From the NCBI GenBank assembly GCA_000149265.1, contig CH003206.1:230400-294399 (forward strand): a stretch of DNA of 64,000 nt. The letters run 5' to 3'. A model generated the notes under the pieces. The model did not search any database, had not been told where the DNA came from, and was given only the letters and a program-made list of their open reading frames with translations. The translations under genes were made by a program, and so were the position numbers. Shown one piece after another: positions 1 to 11,524 of this stretch (the first letter of the stretch is position 1; every line of letters begins with the position of its first letter). Origin of the DNA: Ciona savignyi (Eukaryota > Chordata > Ascidiacea > Phlebobranchia > Cionidae).

Positions 1-437
1 CCCCACTTACAACCCCCACTGAAGGTTATTCCCCACTTACAACCCCCACTGAAGGTGATTCCCCACTTACAACCCTCGCTAGAGGTAATTCCCCACTTAC
101 AACCCCCACTAAAGGTTATTCCCCACTTACAACCCCCACTGAAGGTTATTCCCCACTTACAACCCCCACTGGAGGTTATTCCCCACTTACAACCCCCACT
201 GGAGGTTATTCCCCACTTACAACCCCCACTGAAGGTTATTCCCCACTTACAACCCTCACTGAAGGTAATTCCCCACTTACAACCCCCACTTACGGTTATT
301 CCCCACTTACAACCCCCACTGAAGGTTATTCCCCACTTACAACCCCCACTAGAGGTTATTCCCCACTTACAAACCCCACTGGAGGTTATTCCCCACTTAC
401 AACCCCCACTAAAGGTTATTTCCCACTTACAACCCAG
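1..437. repeat. 30-bp minisatellite, about 14.5 units
   Basis: Perfect to near-perfect tandem copies of a 30-bp unit (CCCCACTTACAACCCCCACT followed by GAAGGTTATT, with small variants) run from the window edge to the first trichoplein exon. Each unit holds a branch-point-like CTTACAAC and a C/T-rich stretch. The last unit is changed to end in AACCCAG, which acts as a plausible 3' splice site at 436-437. The unit is a multiple of three and has no stop in the frame that continues into the downstream exon, so it could also be coding (ten-residue repeat PLTTPTEGYS). I cannot decide between intron and exon from sequence alone. Confidence 0.95.
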
Positions 438-2301
438 GTGTTGGGTGAGCGATCGGGGCAGATCCAGGAGCGAGCAGAGAGGAATAGGAGGAGACAGGAG
501 GAGCTCCTCCGAGAGAGGGAGGAACTGGTGGAAGTGATGGAGCAGGAGCAACAAACTGCTCGGATCAGTAAAGAGGAGGAGGAAAAGAGAAAGAAAATAA
601 TGTGAGTGGGACTCTCGGTTTGGGTTTTGGGGGGTAAAGGGGGAATACCCAGTTTGGGTAGGCTGGGGTTACAGTTTGGATGAGTTTTGGGGATTGGGGT
701 TTAAGTTCTTGCGGGTTGCGATTGAGGATAGAATATTCATGTTTATCCCCATGAATGGGAAAACCAAGGGGGTACTGACAATCATAACACAATGACAATC
801 GTCAGATCATCTCGCGCCCACTGTCGGGTTACCGGAGCTATTGCAGTGTGTTGTGTATGATAGAACTGTTCCTTTTAATTTGGTAGAATCCATTAATTCG
901 TTGGTATAGGTAATGTCCATAAAGTGCCTTGCCCAAGGACACAACCGGCTAGCTAGAGACCAGTTTTGCACCTGCAACCTTTCGATTGAAAGGTGACGCA
1001 CTTGACCGCCAGACTAACCGGTCGGACATTTGAGTTAAAATGATGTGAGTTGGAGTGTGTATTTATATGGGGGGCTAAACGTAGAATGGAAAGACGGTGG
1101 GGTCGAGGTGATCTGACAATTGCCCGTGTGTTAACCCACTTGGTTTCCCCCATTCACATGAATAAACATTAATATCCTATTCCAATAACCGTGGATAAAG
1201 GCTTGGGTTTAAGTTTGGGTTACATGTTATATCCTATCCTAACTGAGACACGCAAACTTCCACAGAAACGATGAGCTACACGGCCAAATGACGGAACGAA
1301 AACACGAGATTCAAACCAGGAGGGAGCAAGAGGAACAAGAGCAAGAAAGAGTGAAACGAAATGAGCAGGATTATGACGCAATAATGAGGGATGAGGAAGA
1401 AAGAATGAGACAAATGGGTTTCACAGCAAGAGTGAGTTTGGTGGATTTGTGTTGTTTGTGTCTTGGTTGGTGGGGAAATCCAATTTAAAGATTTATTTAC
1501 GGTTATTAGGACAGGATCGGATATTCATGTTTATCCCCGTGAATTGGAAAACCAAGGGGCATAACACACGGGCAATCGTCAGATCACCTCGCGCCAACCA
1601 TCGGTTGACCGAAACTATTACAGTGTTATATGTTTTCTAGACTTTCTATCAATTTTATTTTAACCATTATTCCACTGGGTTCTGGTAGTAATCGCTGAAT
1701 TTCTGACCCAAGGACACAACTGACCAGCTAAAGACCAGTTTTGATCCTTAAACTTTGAAAGGAAAAGGCGACTTAATAACCCACCAAACTATGCCCGGGC
1801 ATAAATACTAATATAAATTCTTCGAAGCATAATGCTTAGAGTTGTTGAATGGCGTTAGCAGAAAGCCAATGTGTTCAGACCTATTTTGTGGATATCTTAG
1901 TAGAAAGGCGCTTATACCAGGCTGCAAACCTATTTATCCATAATCAATCAGACATGAATATAAACTGTGACCTCCTCAAATAATCATGGAAAAAAATATT
2001 TCCTAAACTTCTCATTAAGATTAGAAATCTGAGTTATACATTATTAGAGATTAAAGTTTTCCCAGTTTTAAACATATTTTACTGCCATGAGCTAATGCAA
2101 CCACCTTAGGGTCCTTAGTACTTCCCTAACCCAGTGAAATCTATTGAGTCGTATGAATATTGTGTCGTCTTCTTCCTTGTATGATGCAATAATCGTCACA
2201 ACATTGTGACATCACAACCATTACAGCATTGTCACATAACAATCAAATTTACCCAAATTTTGCAGCGTCGTCCACGGTCAAGCCGTGCAGCTTGGGAATA
2301 G
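438..2301 (+). CDS. TCHP: Trichoplein-like protein, last three exons (5' part outside window)
   Basis: Three phase-compatible exons: 438-601 (ends phase 2 before gtgagt), 1266-1431 (ends phase 0 before gtgagt) and 2266-2301 (acceptor ttttgcag, stop TAG). Together they give about 121 residues of charged Glu/Arg/Gln-rich coiled coil, opening VLGERSGQIQERAERNRRRQ, passing MRDEEERMRQMGFTAR and closing RRPRSSRAAWE. From what I remember of the family, vertebrate trichoplein ends the same way: a VLTGRQQQIQEKIEQNRR-like stretch, a Glu-rich coil, an EQGYRP-like turn and a short basic tail with ALA/ILE-Ala-Trp. Trichoplein binds keratin filaments, localises to centrioles and restrains primary cilium assembly by activating Aurora A. 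Both introns have been invaded by reverse-oriented SINEs (722-1027 and 1508-1800). The N-terminal exons lie before the window. The tiny 11-codon last exon is the least certain, although phase, acceptor and C-terminal Ala-Trp agree. Confidence 0.83.
722..1027 (-). mobile_element. tRNA-derived SINE, family A, full length
   Basis: Reverse copy of the dominant SINE of this window. In its own orientation it has a tRNA-like head (GGTTAAGTGCGTCGCC, then GGTTGCAGGTGCGAAACTGG resembling a B box), a body with CCTTGGGCAAGGCAC and GGCGCGAGGTGATCTGACG, and a tail of TATCC repeats. It lies in a trichoplein intron. Confidence 0.85.
1508..1800 (-). mobile_element. SINE family A, diverged
   Basis: Same body motifs as the copy at 722-1027, reversed, with a decayed head. 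It lies in the last trichoplein intron. Confidence 0.75.
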
Positions 2302-2348
2302 TGCATAGTCATTCTGGAGCTAATGCGAAGCTATCAGCTTGGATTTCG

Positions 2349-2354
2349 AATAAA
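2349..2354 (+). promoter_or_regulatory. Poly(A) signal of the trichoplein gene
   Basis: AATAAA lies 48 bases after the TAG stop of the last trichoplein exon, a normal position for a short 3' UTR. Confidence 0.6.
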
Positions 2355-2394
2355 AGGCTGCTATTCTGTGTCTTTCTTGACAATTGCTTGTGTG

Positions 2395-2526
2395 TCCTTT
2401 GCTTATTACGTGAATATTTCGTTTCTTACTTGATTATCTCGTTATTACGTGACTATCTGGTTTATTACGTGAATATCTGGTTTATTACATCACTATCTCG
2501 TTTATTACGTGGTCATCTGAACTATT
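2395..2526. repeat. About 20-bp tandem repeat (TTTATTACGTGAATATCTGG)
   Basis: About six imperfect units of 19-21 bp, each with a TTACGTGA or TTACATCA core, lie directly after the trichoplein poly(A) signal. No coding potential is apparent. Confidence 0.8.
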
Positions 2527-2529
2527 TGA

Positions 2530-4061
2530 CTATTCCCTGGTGCTAGCAGCTGTAGCCACCGGCTAATTATACAATCGGTTATGATCTTAGAAACAAAAAA
2601 ATCCCCTTTTACCCATTTAAAAAATCACGACCGGGAAACCCCCTCCTTTACAGCGTATTCCTTACTGTGAAAATAAGTTTTTTCAAATATCATACATTTT
2701 CCTATTTTTTGTTTTTTTGTGTGATTTCGTTATCAATCTCCGACCAAATAGAATAAAGTTCATATATTTTCTGCATCTGTTTGTTGCCTTTTATTTTCGT
2801 TATTTTTTGCTTCTTTGTTACAGTAATAAAAAAAATAGCAGGGATAATATAAAATTTGATGTTCTTGTACGGTGCGACCGATATACATATACCGAATGTT
2901 ATACAAAAAACTAGCCGATCATGGTTTCGAAACAAATTCTGGTAAAAAAGCAAAGGTAAATTAACTCTTTCACTCCCGGCCAAATGCATTAATTTAAACA
3001 TGCTGTCCCGCAGTGTTTTTTTACAATTTTTGGTCATTTTCAAATTAGCACAGTTTTTCTCAAATTTATGCTATGATTTAATATTTAGTATGGTTGGAAA
3101 GATAATTTATCCCTCTTTTAAACAAACTGCACACCTAGAATCTACCTCCAATAAAGAATATATTATGTAAACTTTAGTGAACACCACTTTTTATGTAAAG
3201 AAAATTCTGCTCGACTTTGAAAATTTGAGGTGCACTGACAAACGAAATACTCACTAATTATTGGTATGCCCAAATGATATGAAAATTGGAATGTAGATTG
3301 TCTAATAGTTTTTGTACTCAGGAAAATTTGAACTGTATTTGTATCTTCAGTAGTTTTTTTACTATTCCTAATTGAAATTTTCCTTTATTCTAACTATATT
3401 ATGAAAAATTAAACCAAAACGCATTGAAGTTTTTAGTTTTGTAGAACTAAAATAGTAAAAAGTATAAATAAGAACAGTGAAGGAAGTGTAAAAAGGGCAT
3501 ACAAAAGCAAACAAACACAAATACTATATCCAATATTCTACAAAGCAGGGCACAGTGGCACACCGAACTAGCTAGTCTCGCCGCCTTTTTCTTTATCGTG
3601 CGCTCAGCAGGCCCAGCTGGATTCATGCTTTGGTGAACACGAAGCATAAACGCCTGCTGCAAAAACGTCACCAACGCTCTCCTTTTTTTCTCAACGGCAC
3701 GAAATTCACAGAGAATGTAAAGAAAGACTTGCTTGACAAAAAGAGCTTCTCCGCAAGTTAACGCGACTCCTATTGGCTGAGTTAGTCACTTGTAAATTCG
3801 TGTAAAATCGATAGAAATAAGAGGCGAAGCCTTGAAAAAGAAAGGCTATCACTCCTCGCATTTTTAATATTTCTCCACGAAAGTTACAGAGAATAAAATA
3901 TAGGGTTTCCTTGATCGAATGAGCCATAGCTGAGGTCTCTACCATTACGCATTGCGGAGAAATCGTTTTTTAGATTTGCACCCATTTATGTACAGGCGGG
4001 ATACCATGTTTTCCCACCAACTCGCGATATATGGCGAGTTGGGACGGAAAGAGTTAAAACC
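2530..4061. other. Intergenic, no gene recognised
   Basis: AT-rich sequence between the trichoplein 3' end and the tetraspanin gene. It holds one short tRNA-like repeat (about 2863-2945) and long poly-T/poly-A runs. I see no splice-bounded conserved exon, and the open frames here look random. Confidence 0.6.
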
Positions 4062-4260
4062 AAAGAGTGTCAACCACGTGTTTAACAAACTATTCTTAAC
4101 ACACAATTTGTATGTTATGTGTTTATGTAAGCAGGTTCCCTAACCACATTTGGTGTATTTTATACACCGAATATGTATAGTTTGTTTCTGGAAGCATAAA
4201 CGCATGGGTCCCTGAGGTAACAAACCGATCTTATTATTAGTGTTCAATACACAATATATG
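4062..4260 (+). repeat. Solo copy of the GTGTCAACCACGTGTTTAA repeat (family R)
   Basis: The stretch starting AGAGTGTCAACCACGTG, through TATTTTATACACCG and GCATAAACGCATGGGTCCC, matches the left ends of the larger elements at 32575 and 49495, but without their 336-bp repeat array. Confidence 0.7.
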
Positions 4261-4667
4261 CCTTTGTCAGATATGTGCACGTGGAAAAACGAAAGATGCA
4301 TTATCACACGAGCAATCCTCAGATTACCCCATGCCCACAGTTCGGTCACCGCAGAAAATACAGTGTGTTTTATATTATTGAGACGTTTTTATAGTTTAAC
4401 GTTTAACCTATCAATCTACTTGATAGGGGTATTTTAGTGATATTTGTTAAATACCCAAGCACACGAGCTAAAAAGCGGCTGGTTACGATCCTGTAGCGAT
4501 TTCACGTCTGTCATTGTTCATTATGTACTGCATGTTGTTTTAATCACTGGCTCCATAAAAACCCCATTAACACAGTTATAAAACCGCTTTAAGTTAATAT
4601 GACCGTAAATTTTAACGTTCAAATTCCTTTCTTTCTCACGAAACAACCACGCTGTCCTGTAGTGTCC

Positions 4668-4958
4668 GACCCGTTGGTCTAGTCTAGCGGTTAAGTGCGT
4701 CGCCTCGAAAGGTTGCAGGTGCGAAACTGGTCGCTAGCTAGTCGGTTGTGTCCTTGGGCAAGGCACTTTACGGACATTGCTTGAACCCAGCAGATTAATG
4801 GGTTTTACCAAATTGAAGGATCGTGTAAATCATATATAACACACTGCAATAGCTTCGGTAACCCGACGATGGACGCGAGGTGATCTGACGATTGCCCGTG
4901 TGTTAACCCCCTTGGTTTTCCCATTCACGGGGATAAACATGAATATCCTATCCTATCC
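4668..4958 (+). mobile_element. SINE family A, full length
   Basis: Forward copy with complete tRNA-like head and a tail of three TATCC units. Confidence 0.85.
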
Positions 4959-5474
4959 TAGTGATGTTTTTTTGTATTCGTGCCAACAGTAAAAAGAAAA
5001 AAATAAAATAATGGATTAAACACAACGTGGTTAAAACACAAGAAAATGGCGATGCCCGCTTCGGTTCACTGTGACGTAGCCAGGTCGCTACAGTGCTTTT
5101 TGAGCTTGGATTAATACAAGTTTGTAGCTCTTACAGTGATAAGCTAAGAGAAGCAAGGACGCGTGTCCCAAGCCGTGGCCAATTTTGCTGTATATTATAT
5201 CGTGCCCGTATATACTGACTTAATCATCATGTGAGTGTTTTGTCATGGTCGCAAGTAATCAATAGTAAAACCTAGCCTTCCGTGACGGAGTTTGGATTTC
5301 CATTTGTGGAGATATATTGGAGTATTAGCTATAGGGAATTGTCAAGTCGGATTAAGTGCCAGGCATTTTCACGGATATAAACGGCTACGACCCCATACAA
5401 TCCCACAACCTTTCGGCTGCCAAAGTTCAGATAAAACTTATTTTTGTCAAAAATAGTCATTTTCAACCACTTTT

Positions 5475-5480
5475 TTTATT
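5475..5480 (-). promoter_or_regulatory. Poly(A) signal of the tetraspanin gene
   Basis: AATAAA on the minus strand, about 185 bases after the TAA stop of the last tetraspanin exon. Confidence 0.5.
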
Positions 5481-5663
5481 ATAATGGAACTAATGGAGTA
5501 AATACGACAAAACAACGCGCTCACAGTACATTAATCAAACCATGATTTCATTACCACGGTTTCGAAACATCAGCGAAAAACGCATCATTTTTGCGAAGTA
5601 AAAAAATCAACTGGACACTAAATATACACTTCGAGGTTATCTGATAATTAGTTGATCCTGACT

Positions 5664-8600
5664 TTAATCCAACGCTTTGCGAAGACTGCAGGATGCGATC
5701 ATAGCTATGATCTGGAGAAATAGGATCAATTAGAAAGAGTGGACGATTAGCTTGGTGGTTAGTGCATCACCTGTCAGGTGAAGGGTTGCAGATTCGAAAC
5801 TGGTCACTAGCTTGTTGGTTGTGTCCTTGGGCCATGTACTTAACGAAAATTGTCTGAACTCACCGGATTATTGGGTTCTACTTAATTTGAAGGATTGTGT
5901 ATATCATACACAACACACTGCAATAGCTCCGGTACCCGACGATGGGCACGAGGTGATCTGACGATTGCCCGTGTGTTAACCACCTTGGTTTTCCCAATTA
6001 TCGGAATAAACATCAATTACCTATCCTACACAACACATTGCAATGATTCAAAGATAGACGCGAGGTAATCAGACGATTCCGTATGTGAGTACCCCACTTA
6101 AATCCGTCAATGTGGATTTCCACAACTGACAGGATACAAATGACCCATCCAACATAACTCACCTCTATAAGCGCGATCCCCAACCCCACAGCCCCTATGA
6201 TCACCAGATATTGCTTCGTGAACTCCGCGATACTCGATGTGCAGCCCTGAAGGAAAATTTATTTTAATCTTCCGAGGTGAGACAGTAACGTTAAAAATAA
6301 GAACTAAAATCGCTTTAAAACAGTGCAAGATAAAAACATATCAAAAATCAAAAAAAGAATATAATCCCCGTCTATAATACCTTAGTGTTGAGGTATGCTT
6401 GAAGCTGGCTTTTTGAAAGACTGTTGTTTTTACATTGTATGAGATTGACATATTGGTTATTCACCCTGACGCAACAGCTATCCGGCCAAGTACCGTTGTA
6501 GAAGATCGGGGCTGCGGTTGATACTAGGATGGAGGTTAGGATAGGAGGATATTCATCTTTATCCCCGTGAATGGGAAAACCAAGAGGGTTATCACACGGG
6601 CAATCGTCAGATCACCTCGCGCCCATCGTCGGGTTACCGGAGTTATTGCAGTGTGTTGTATATTATGATAGACACGTTCCTTCAATTTGGTAGAACCCAT
6701 TAATACGCTGGGTTCAGGAAATGTCCGTAAAGTGCCTTGCCCACGGACACAACCGACTCGCTAGCGACCAGTTTCGCACCTGCAACCTTTCGATTGAAAG
6801 GCGACGCACTTAACCGCTAGACCAACCGGCCGGGGTTAAAAGGTGGATTCAAATTTGCAAGACAGGACCTGTTATTACAGGGTTGTAGGGTTTTGTGGCC
6901 AAAAGGTTGACACCTCCAAACTGCAAAAGCTCCAGTAACCCGACGGTGGGCACGAGGTGATCTTACGATTTCCCGTGTGACAACACCCCTTGCGTTTTCC
7001 CATTCACGGGGATAAACATGAACATCCCATCCTATCCTATAAGAAGTCCAAACTTTTCATTTAAATGAATAAACATAAACATCATATATTCTAGTTTTTA
7101 AAATCTTTAGTCACCTGCAATCGGTGTTGTCATTGTAGTCATGTTACTGGTCGCATTACTGGTTGAGCCTGTTGTTACCATAGCTGGCGCAGAAGTGCCT
7201 TGTGCAGGGACTGCAGCCGCCGTAACTGGCGCCGTGTTGTTAGCATTGGGAGTTGTAGCGTTAACGGGTGGCACCATGGTAGGGACAGCTGGGTTGTAGT
7301 TGATGTAATCACCAGGACCGTTGTATCCACAGCAACTGAACTGTGATGAGTTAAATTCACCTTTTAGGCGAAGGGTCGCAGGTTCAAACAAGTCGCTAGC
7401 TAGTCGGTTGTTTCTGTGGGCAGGGCACTTAACTGACATTGCCTGAACCCAGTGGATTAATTGTTTTTACCAAATGAAAACTTAATCATACACATCATAA
7501 CACAGGAACAAAAAAGGCAGCTAAACGATTATTCGTTAAAACATGGTATTACAACGCAAAGTACGTTGGTTGTCGTGCAACAAAATACTGAATTGACCTA
7601 CAAATACGGATGAAAGGGGTTATCACACGGGCAATCATCAATCGTCATTATCTCGCGTCCACTGTGGGACTACTGGAGTTATTGTTTCATATTTTATAAC
7701 TTTCGTATATATAGCTCCATGTAAATTCACTAAATATCAGTGCACTGTCCTTGACTAAATTAACAACCGCATAAAGAGTGGTCAGGGTGAATTCCGAACC
7801 CACCACCTAACGTAGATACGTTTTAAAAATCAAAAATTTTTATTTACCGAGCCAAGTTTCGAACCCATGATGAGCTCGTCACTTGGACCGTGTTTTATAT
7901 ATTGTTGTTATATTTATCGGTCGCGTTAACCATTCGCCCAAACTCTAAACCTACCGTCTGCTGCACGCTATCCACGACACCTTGTGACGCAACGTCGGTG
8001 CCATAACCACGAACTAAGATTCCAAAATGTTGGTCAATAATATCCGTGAATCCCTGGCGATTTAAAGCGGGTTAGATTGGGATATGTGAATCAAAAGAAG
8101 AAAATTGCATTTTTCTTTTTATTAAAAGTCGATGAATGTGTTAATATTATCGCCAATAACAAAAATAACGAGGGTTCTGACACGGGCAATTGTCAGAGTA
8201 CCTTCCGTCAGGTTACAGGAGCTGTTGCAGTCTGTTATGTATGATTGAGACGTTCTTTCAATTTGGTAGAACCCATTAATCCACTGGGTTCAGGTAATGT
8301 CCGTTAAGTGTCTTATCCAAAAACAAACCCGACTAGCTAGGGACCAGTTTCTAACCCACAACCATTCGTCTGACCTACTAAGCCACCAAACCATTCGTCC
8401 AATTGACATACAGTCGGTATAACGTAACTTACCTGTGCCCCTATCACCAGAGCTGCAATGGCAATTCCAATTTGCGCAAGTAACAGAACCAGAAGGCTGA
8501 TGAAGTACTGAAAAAAGTTTTATTTAGTTTAATTTGGTTGGTTTGGTTTATTTGATTCATTCTTTCGAACCACACCCTATATGTATATCCCTTTTTTGTT

Positions 8601-11235
8601 AATGACGTGTTTTATTTTCTAGTTCCCGAGTTGTGATTTGTTTCATTGGTCTTTTTTATAAATTGGATAAAAAAAAATACACTAAGTAATTGCCTTATGT
8701 AAACAACGTCAATACACAATACCGTTTGTTTATTTGTTTTTAACAGGCTAAGTATCGAACCCATGATGGGCTTATCACCAACCGCTTTTGTATATAATTC
8801 GGTATTCGACCACACGACCGTCCACTAGTTTACCATATTGCACGATTATCAATAATTCATGACGAAATATGACGATATTGAGGCTCATATATAAAGCCTT
8901 GCACCCAACTTGCTATTCTTAGTCGGTCGTGTGGCCGAATGGTAAACGCGACCGATACATATACCGATTTATATACAAAAACGGTCCGAGTCCCGAGCCC
9001 AGAAACTTGACTCGGGTAAAAATAACTTGCTGTAAGTAAAGTTATTTGCATTGGCTACAAGAACTTAAGTTGTTCGTTAGCCGCAACTAATGAACTTCAC
9101 GTTTCGTGAGTGACTCTTGCATGTAATGACGCATGTAGACTGTGACGCAAATAAACGAAACTAATGACGAATTTTCGGTTTCTCCATATTTTCGTTAATT
9201 TTGGTGCGACAGATTAGTTTGGTGGATCAGAGCGTCGCCTTTTAATCGAAAAGCTCCGGTAGCTTGACGGTGGGTGCGAGGTGATCTTACGATTGCCCGT
9301 ATGTTAACCACCTTGGTTTTCCAATTCACGGGATAAACATAAATATCCTATCCTAATTACCGGAAGAGGTGTTGTATAAAGAAATCGGCATATTCATCGG
9401 CCGATTTAAGTTTATAGCCACATGGCTGTTTACTGTTTGCTCGCTAGTTAGCAGTCTGAGTTTTGAACCTTTAATAGGTTGGTCACTAAATTAACTTTAT
9501 ATTGTGTTCGTCATATTAGTCGGTAACGCTAACCATTCGGCCACACCATTGCTCCAGTGGACAGTCATGGAAAGAATGGGTAACGCGACCGACACATAAC
9601 CGGTTCAAGTGACAAGCCCATTGTAACAACTCTTTAAATCTTGTATTATAACAATCTGACATTCTGATGCAGATGAGTATTATAGACTCCAGTATTAGGG
9701 CGCTCCATGTGTATAATAAAAAACGGTATACGCCAGTTGAATAGAAAAATGTCGCGGTAAACGTTAATTTGTTTTTTATATGGAGAATAAATTCTTACTC
9801 GCACAATGTGAGTCTAAGCGAGTATTACTCGCGCGGATTTTCGGCCCGAATCATGGGTTCGAAACTTGGCTCAGTAAAAAACTCACCATAGACAGCAAAC
9901 ATCTGCTCTCCGACACCGCCCCGCAGCATCCAACGAATGCAACAAACGTCACAAATGCTCCGAGCGCGATAAGAACCACCGCGATTATCGCGAGTTGTGA
10001 TTGTGACGCGGCAGTTGCGACTCCAGATAAGATTTGCTTGACGGTCGGGTTAAGTTGAAGCAGCAATCCACCCACGAACATTGCAAGTCCACATATCTGA
10101 AGTTTAGTCGTGAAATATTAGCAAAATTACCCTGACATTCTCATATTTGCATGAGATAACTTACGTAGCAAAATGGATTGCCTAACGAGTTCGTACATCT
10201 AAGGGTGTGGAGACATGTTAGCTATAGTGGGCTTGATAGAAGCACTCACAGGATAGGTATAGTTCGCCTGTGTTATCCCCGTAAATGGGAAACTGCAAGG
10301 CGCGTTAACACACAAGCAATCGTCAGATTACCTTACACCAACAGTTATCTTAGATATTGCAATGTTATACTGATGTGTATGATTCACACGTTTCTTTAAC
10401 CTTGTTGAACCCATTAATCCGCTGGGTTCAGTCGTTGTCCGCTACGCTTCTTGCCCAAGGACACAACCAACTAGCCAGTGACCAGTTTCGATTGACTGGG
10501 ATAACGCAGTGAGCCTTAAAAAAGCTAAACATTATGGAAAGGTTTTTAAAATTTATAACAATATTTTATAACACGGTGTCACAAACCACACACCAACAGT
10601 CACCGGTTTACTGCAGTGCGTTGTTCATGACAGAGAAATCACTTTCATTATTGTCCAACCCACTATTCCACGGGACACAAGGAAGCAACATAAAGTGCCT
10701 TACAATAAGCCACAACCGGTGAGCTAACGTCTGGTTCATCAGACCTTTTGTGTTTAGGCAAGGCGGTTAATCGTCATGGCACGTTTATTTATCATATCTT
10801 GTTTTTCGTATTTTTACCGGGCTCAGGTTCGAGCCCATTATGTGCTCATAAAAAAGTGCGTTTTAGAGTAGAAATAAGTATATGGGTCAGTAGTCATCTG
10901 ATGGTACCCCGTGTCATCGAATAGTATCCGTTCTCATTCGATGATACCCGTTTTTATCCGATGCAATCCGTTTTTTATACGATGACATCCGTTTTTATCT
11001 GTTGCAACCCGTTTTCATTCAATGCAACCCGTTTTCAGTCGCTGCAAACCATTTTCATCCGATGGTACCCGTTTTTATCCGATGCAAACCGTTTCCATCC
11101 GATGAATCGGAACCACGCACTCGAGCAGTTACACCCACAAATAACGTCACACAACAAAGGTAATTATGAACAAACACTCACCAGACAAATCACGTTGATG
11201 GTGATAAGACATATCTTCGTTCCCTTTTCACTCAT
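5664..11235 (-). CDS. Tetraspanin, complete, eight exons
   Basis: Exons in gene order: 11235-11182, 10096-9887, 8507-8433, 8053-7955, 7340-7115, 6511-6381, 6246-6163 and 5711-5664. All have gt-ag borders and matching phases, summing to 927 nt (308 residues plus stop). The protein starts MSEKGTKICLITINVICL at the first ATG and ends IIAMIASCSLRKALD. Four membrane segments lie at about residues 8-31, 50-74, 89-112 and 277-300. Family hallmarks are present: GCCGAVSES after TM2, the CCG motif at 149-151, PDSCC at 231-235, Cys248 and the final Gly-Cys at 266-267. These form the disulfide core of the large extracellular loop. Tetraspanins are plasma-membrane or endosomal scaffolds that cluster integrins, receptors and other tetraspanins. 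Unusual here is a stretch at about 158-222 rich in Thr, Asn, Ala and Pro with several N-glycosylation sequons (173, 180, 208, 212). The introns are full of SINEs. The subfamily is not assigned. Confidence 0.93.
5740..6030 (+). mobile_element. SINE family A, full length
   Basis: Forward copy with tRNA-like head, in the last tetraspanin intron. A partial second tail-end match follows to about 6110. Confidence 0.8.
6535..6838 (-). mobile_element. SINE family A, full length
   Basis: Reverse full-length copy in tetraspanin intron 5, with the head ending at CCGGCCGG. Confidence 0.85.
6895..7045 (+). mobile_element. SINE family A, 3' half
   Basis: Forward tail part only, ending in TATCC repeats. 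It lies about 70 bases from the exon 5 donor. Confidence 0.75.
7352..7485 (+). mobile_element. SINE family A, head fragment
   Basis: Forward head part (GGTCGCAGGTTCAAACAAGTCGC and the GTTG block). It begins within about a dozen bases of the tetraspanin exon 5 acceptor. Confidence 0.7.
7838..7942 (-). mobile_element. Short tRNA-like SINE (family B)
   Basis: About 105-bp element. In its own orientation it has GGCCGAATGGTTAACGCGACC-like start, a TATATA loop, a GAGCCCATCATGGGTTCGAAAC-like B box and a GTAAAAATAA tail, so it resembles a long-arm (Leu/Ser type) tRNA. This copy is diverged and ends just beside tetraspanin exon 4. Confidence 0.75.
8165..8400 (-). mobile_element. SINE family A, diverged
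   Basis: Reverse copy in tetraspanin intron 3 with decayed ends. Confidence 0.7.
8738..8822 (-). mobile_element. Short tRNA-like SINE (family B)
   Basis: Reverse copy with the ATCGAACCCATGATGGGCTT block, in a tetraspanin intron. Confidence 0.7.
8920..9028 (+). mobile_element. Short tRNA-like SINE (family B), well preserved
   Basis: Forward copy with GTGTGGCCGAATGGTAAACG, the CGATACATATACCG loop and the GGGTAAAAATAA tail. Confidence 0.8.
9205..9352 (+). mobile_element. SINE family A, internally deleted
   Basis: Head joined directly to the tail block (GTCGCCTTTTAATCG next to AAAGCTCCGGTAGC), losing about 150 bp. Confidence 0.7.
9453..9546 (-). mobile_element. Short tRNA-like SINE (family B), diverged
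   Basis: Reverse copy recognised by TAACCATTCGGCCACACC at its end. Confidence 0.55.
9780..9886 (+). mobile_element. Short tRNA-like SINE (family B), diverged
   Basis: Copy with GAATCATGGGTTCGAAACTTGG directly abutting the donor of tetraspanin exon 2. Its first half is strongly diverged. Confidence 0.55.
10245..10480 (-). mobile_element. SINE family A, diverged
   Basis: Reverse copy in tetraspanin intron 1, recognised by the CAATCGTCAGATTACC and CCCAAGGACACAACC blocks. Confidence 0.6.
10885..11108. repeat. About 20-bp minisatellite in tetraspanin intron 1
   Basis: About eleven imperfect units of CCGATGCAACCCGTTTTTAT. The array ends about 75 bases from the donor of the first coding exon. Confidence 0.85.
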
Positions 11236-11284
11236 GATTAATCAATGGCTTAGAACCTAAACTCTAAAACACAACAACATATGT

Positions 11285-11520
11285 TATCTTTTTATACCCG
11301 GCTAAATTTCGAACCCATAAAGGGTGGTGAATAATGCGGTTATATGTTCGGTAAATGTACCGGTAAGGTTAAGCCTTTCGTTGCGTAACCGAACTACCAC
11401 CTTTTTTATTTTAACCGGAATAAGTTTCGAACCCATATTGGGCTCTTCACTAAGACCGTTTTTATAGAGAAATTGGTATATGTATCGGCCGCGTTAACCA
11501 TTGGGCCACACGAACGTACA
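11285..11520 (-). mobile_element. Two short tRNA-like SINEs (family B) in tandem
   Basis: Two reverse copies (about 11285-11390 and 11405-11520), each with TTTCGAACCCATA. They lie just upstream of the tetraspanin start codon, in its promoter or 5' UTR region. Confidence 0.7.
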
Positions 11521-11524
11521 ACAA

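Noticed and set aside
55..537. 160-codon open frame of IPHLQPPLEV repeats
   Set aside because: It is an out-of-phase reading of the 30-bp minisatellite and runs into the trichoplein exon in the wrong frame.
2702..3043. 113-codon minus-strand open frame
   Set aside because: AT-rich, Lys-rich chance frame over a tRNA-like repeat; no conserved motif or splice context.
4668..4745. Possible functional tRNA gene in SINE heads
   Set aside because: The heads keep A- and B-box-like stretches, but acceptor stem pairing is not evident and every copy continues into the SINE body.
10885..11108. Possible CRISPR array
   Set aside because: The units are directly adjacent with no unique spacers and the genome is eukaryotic; it is a minisatellite.
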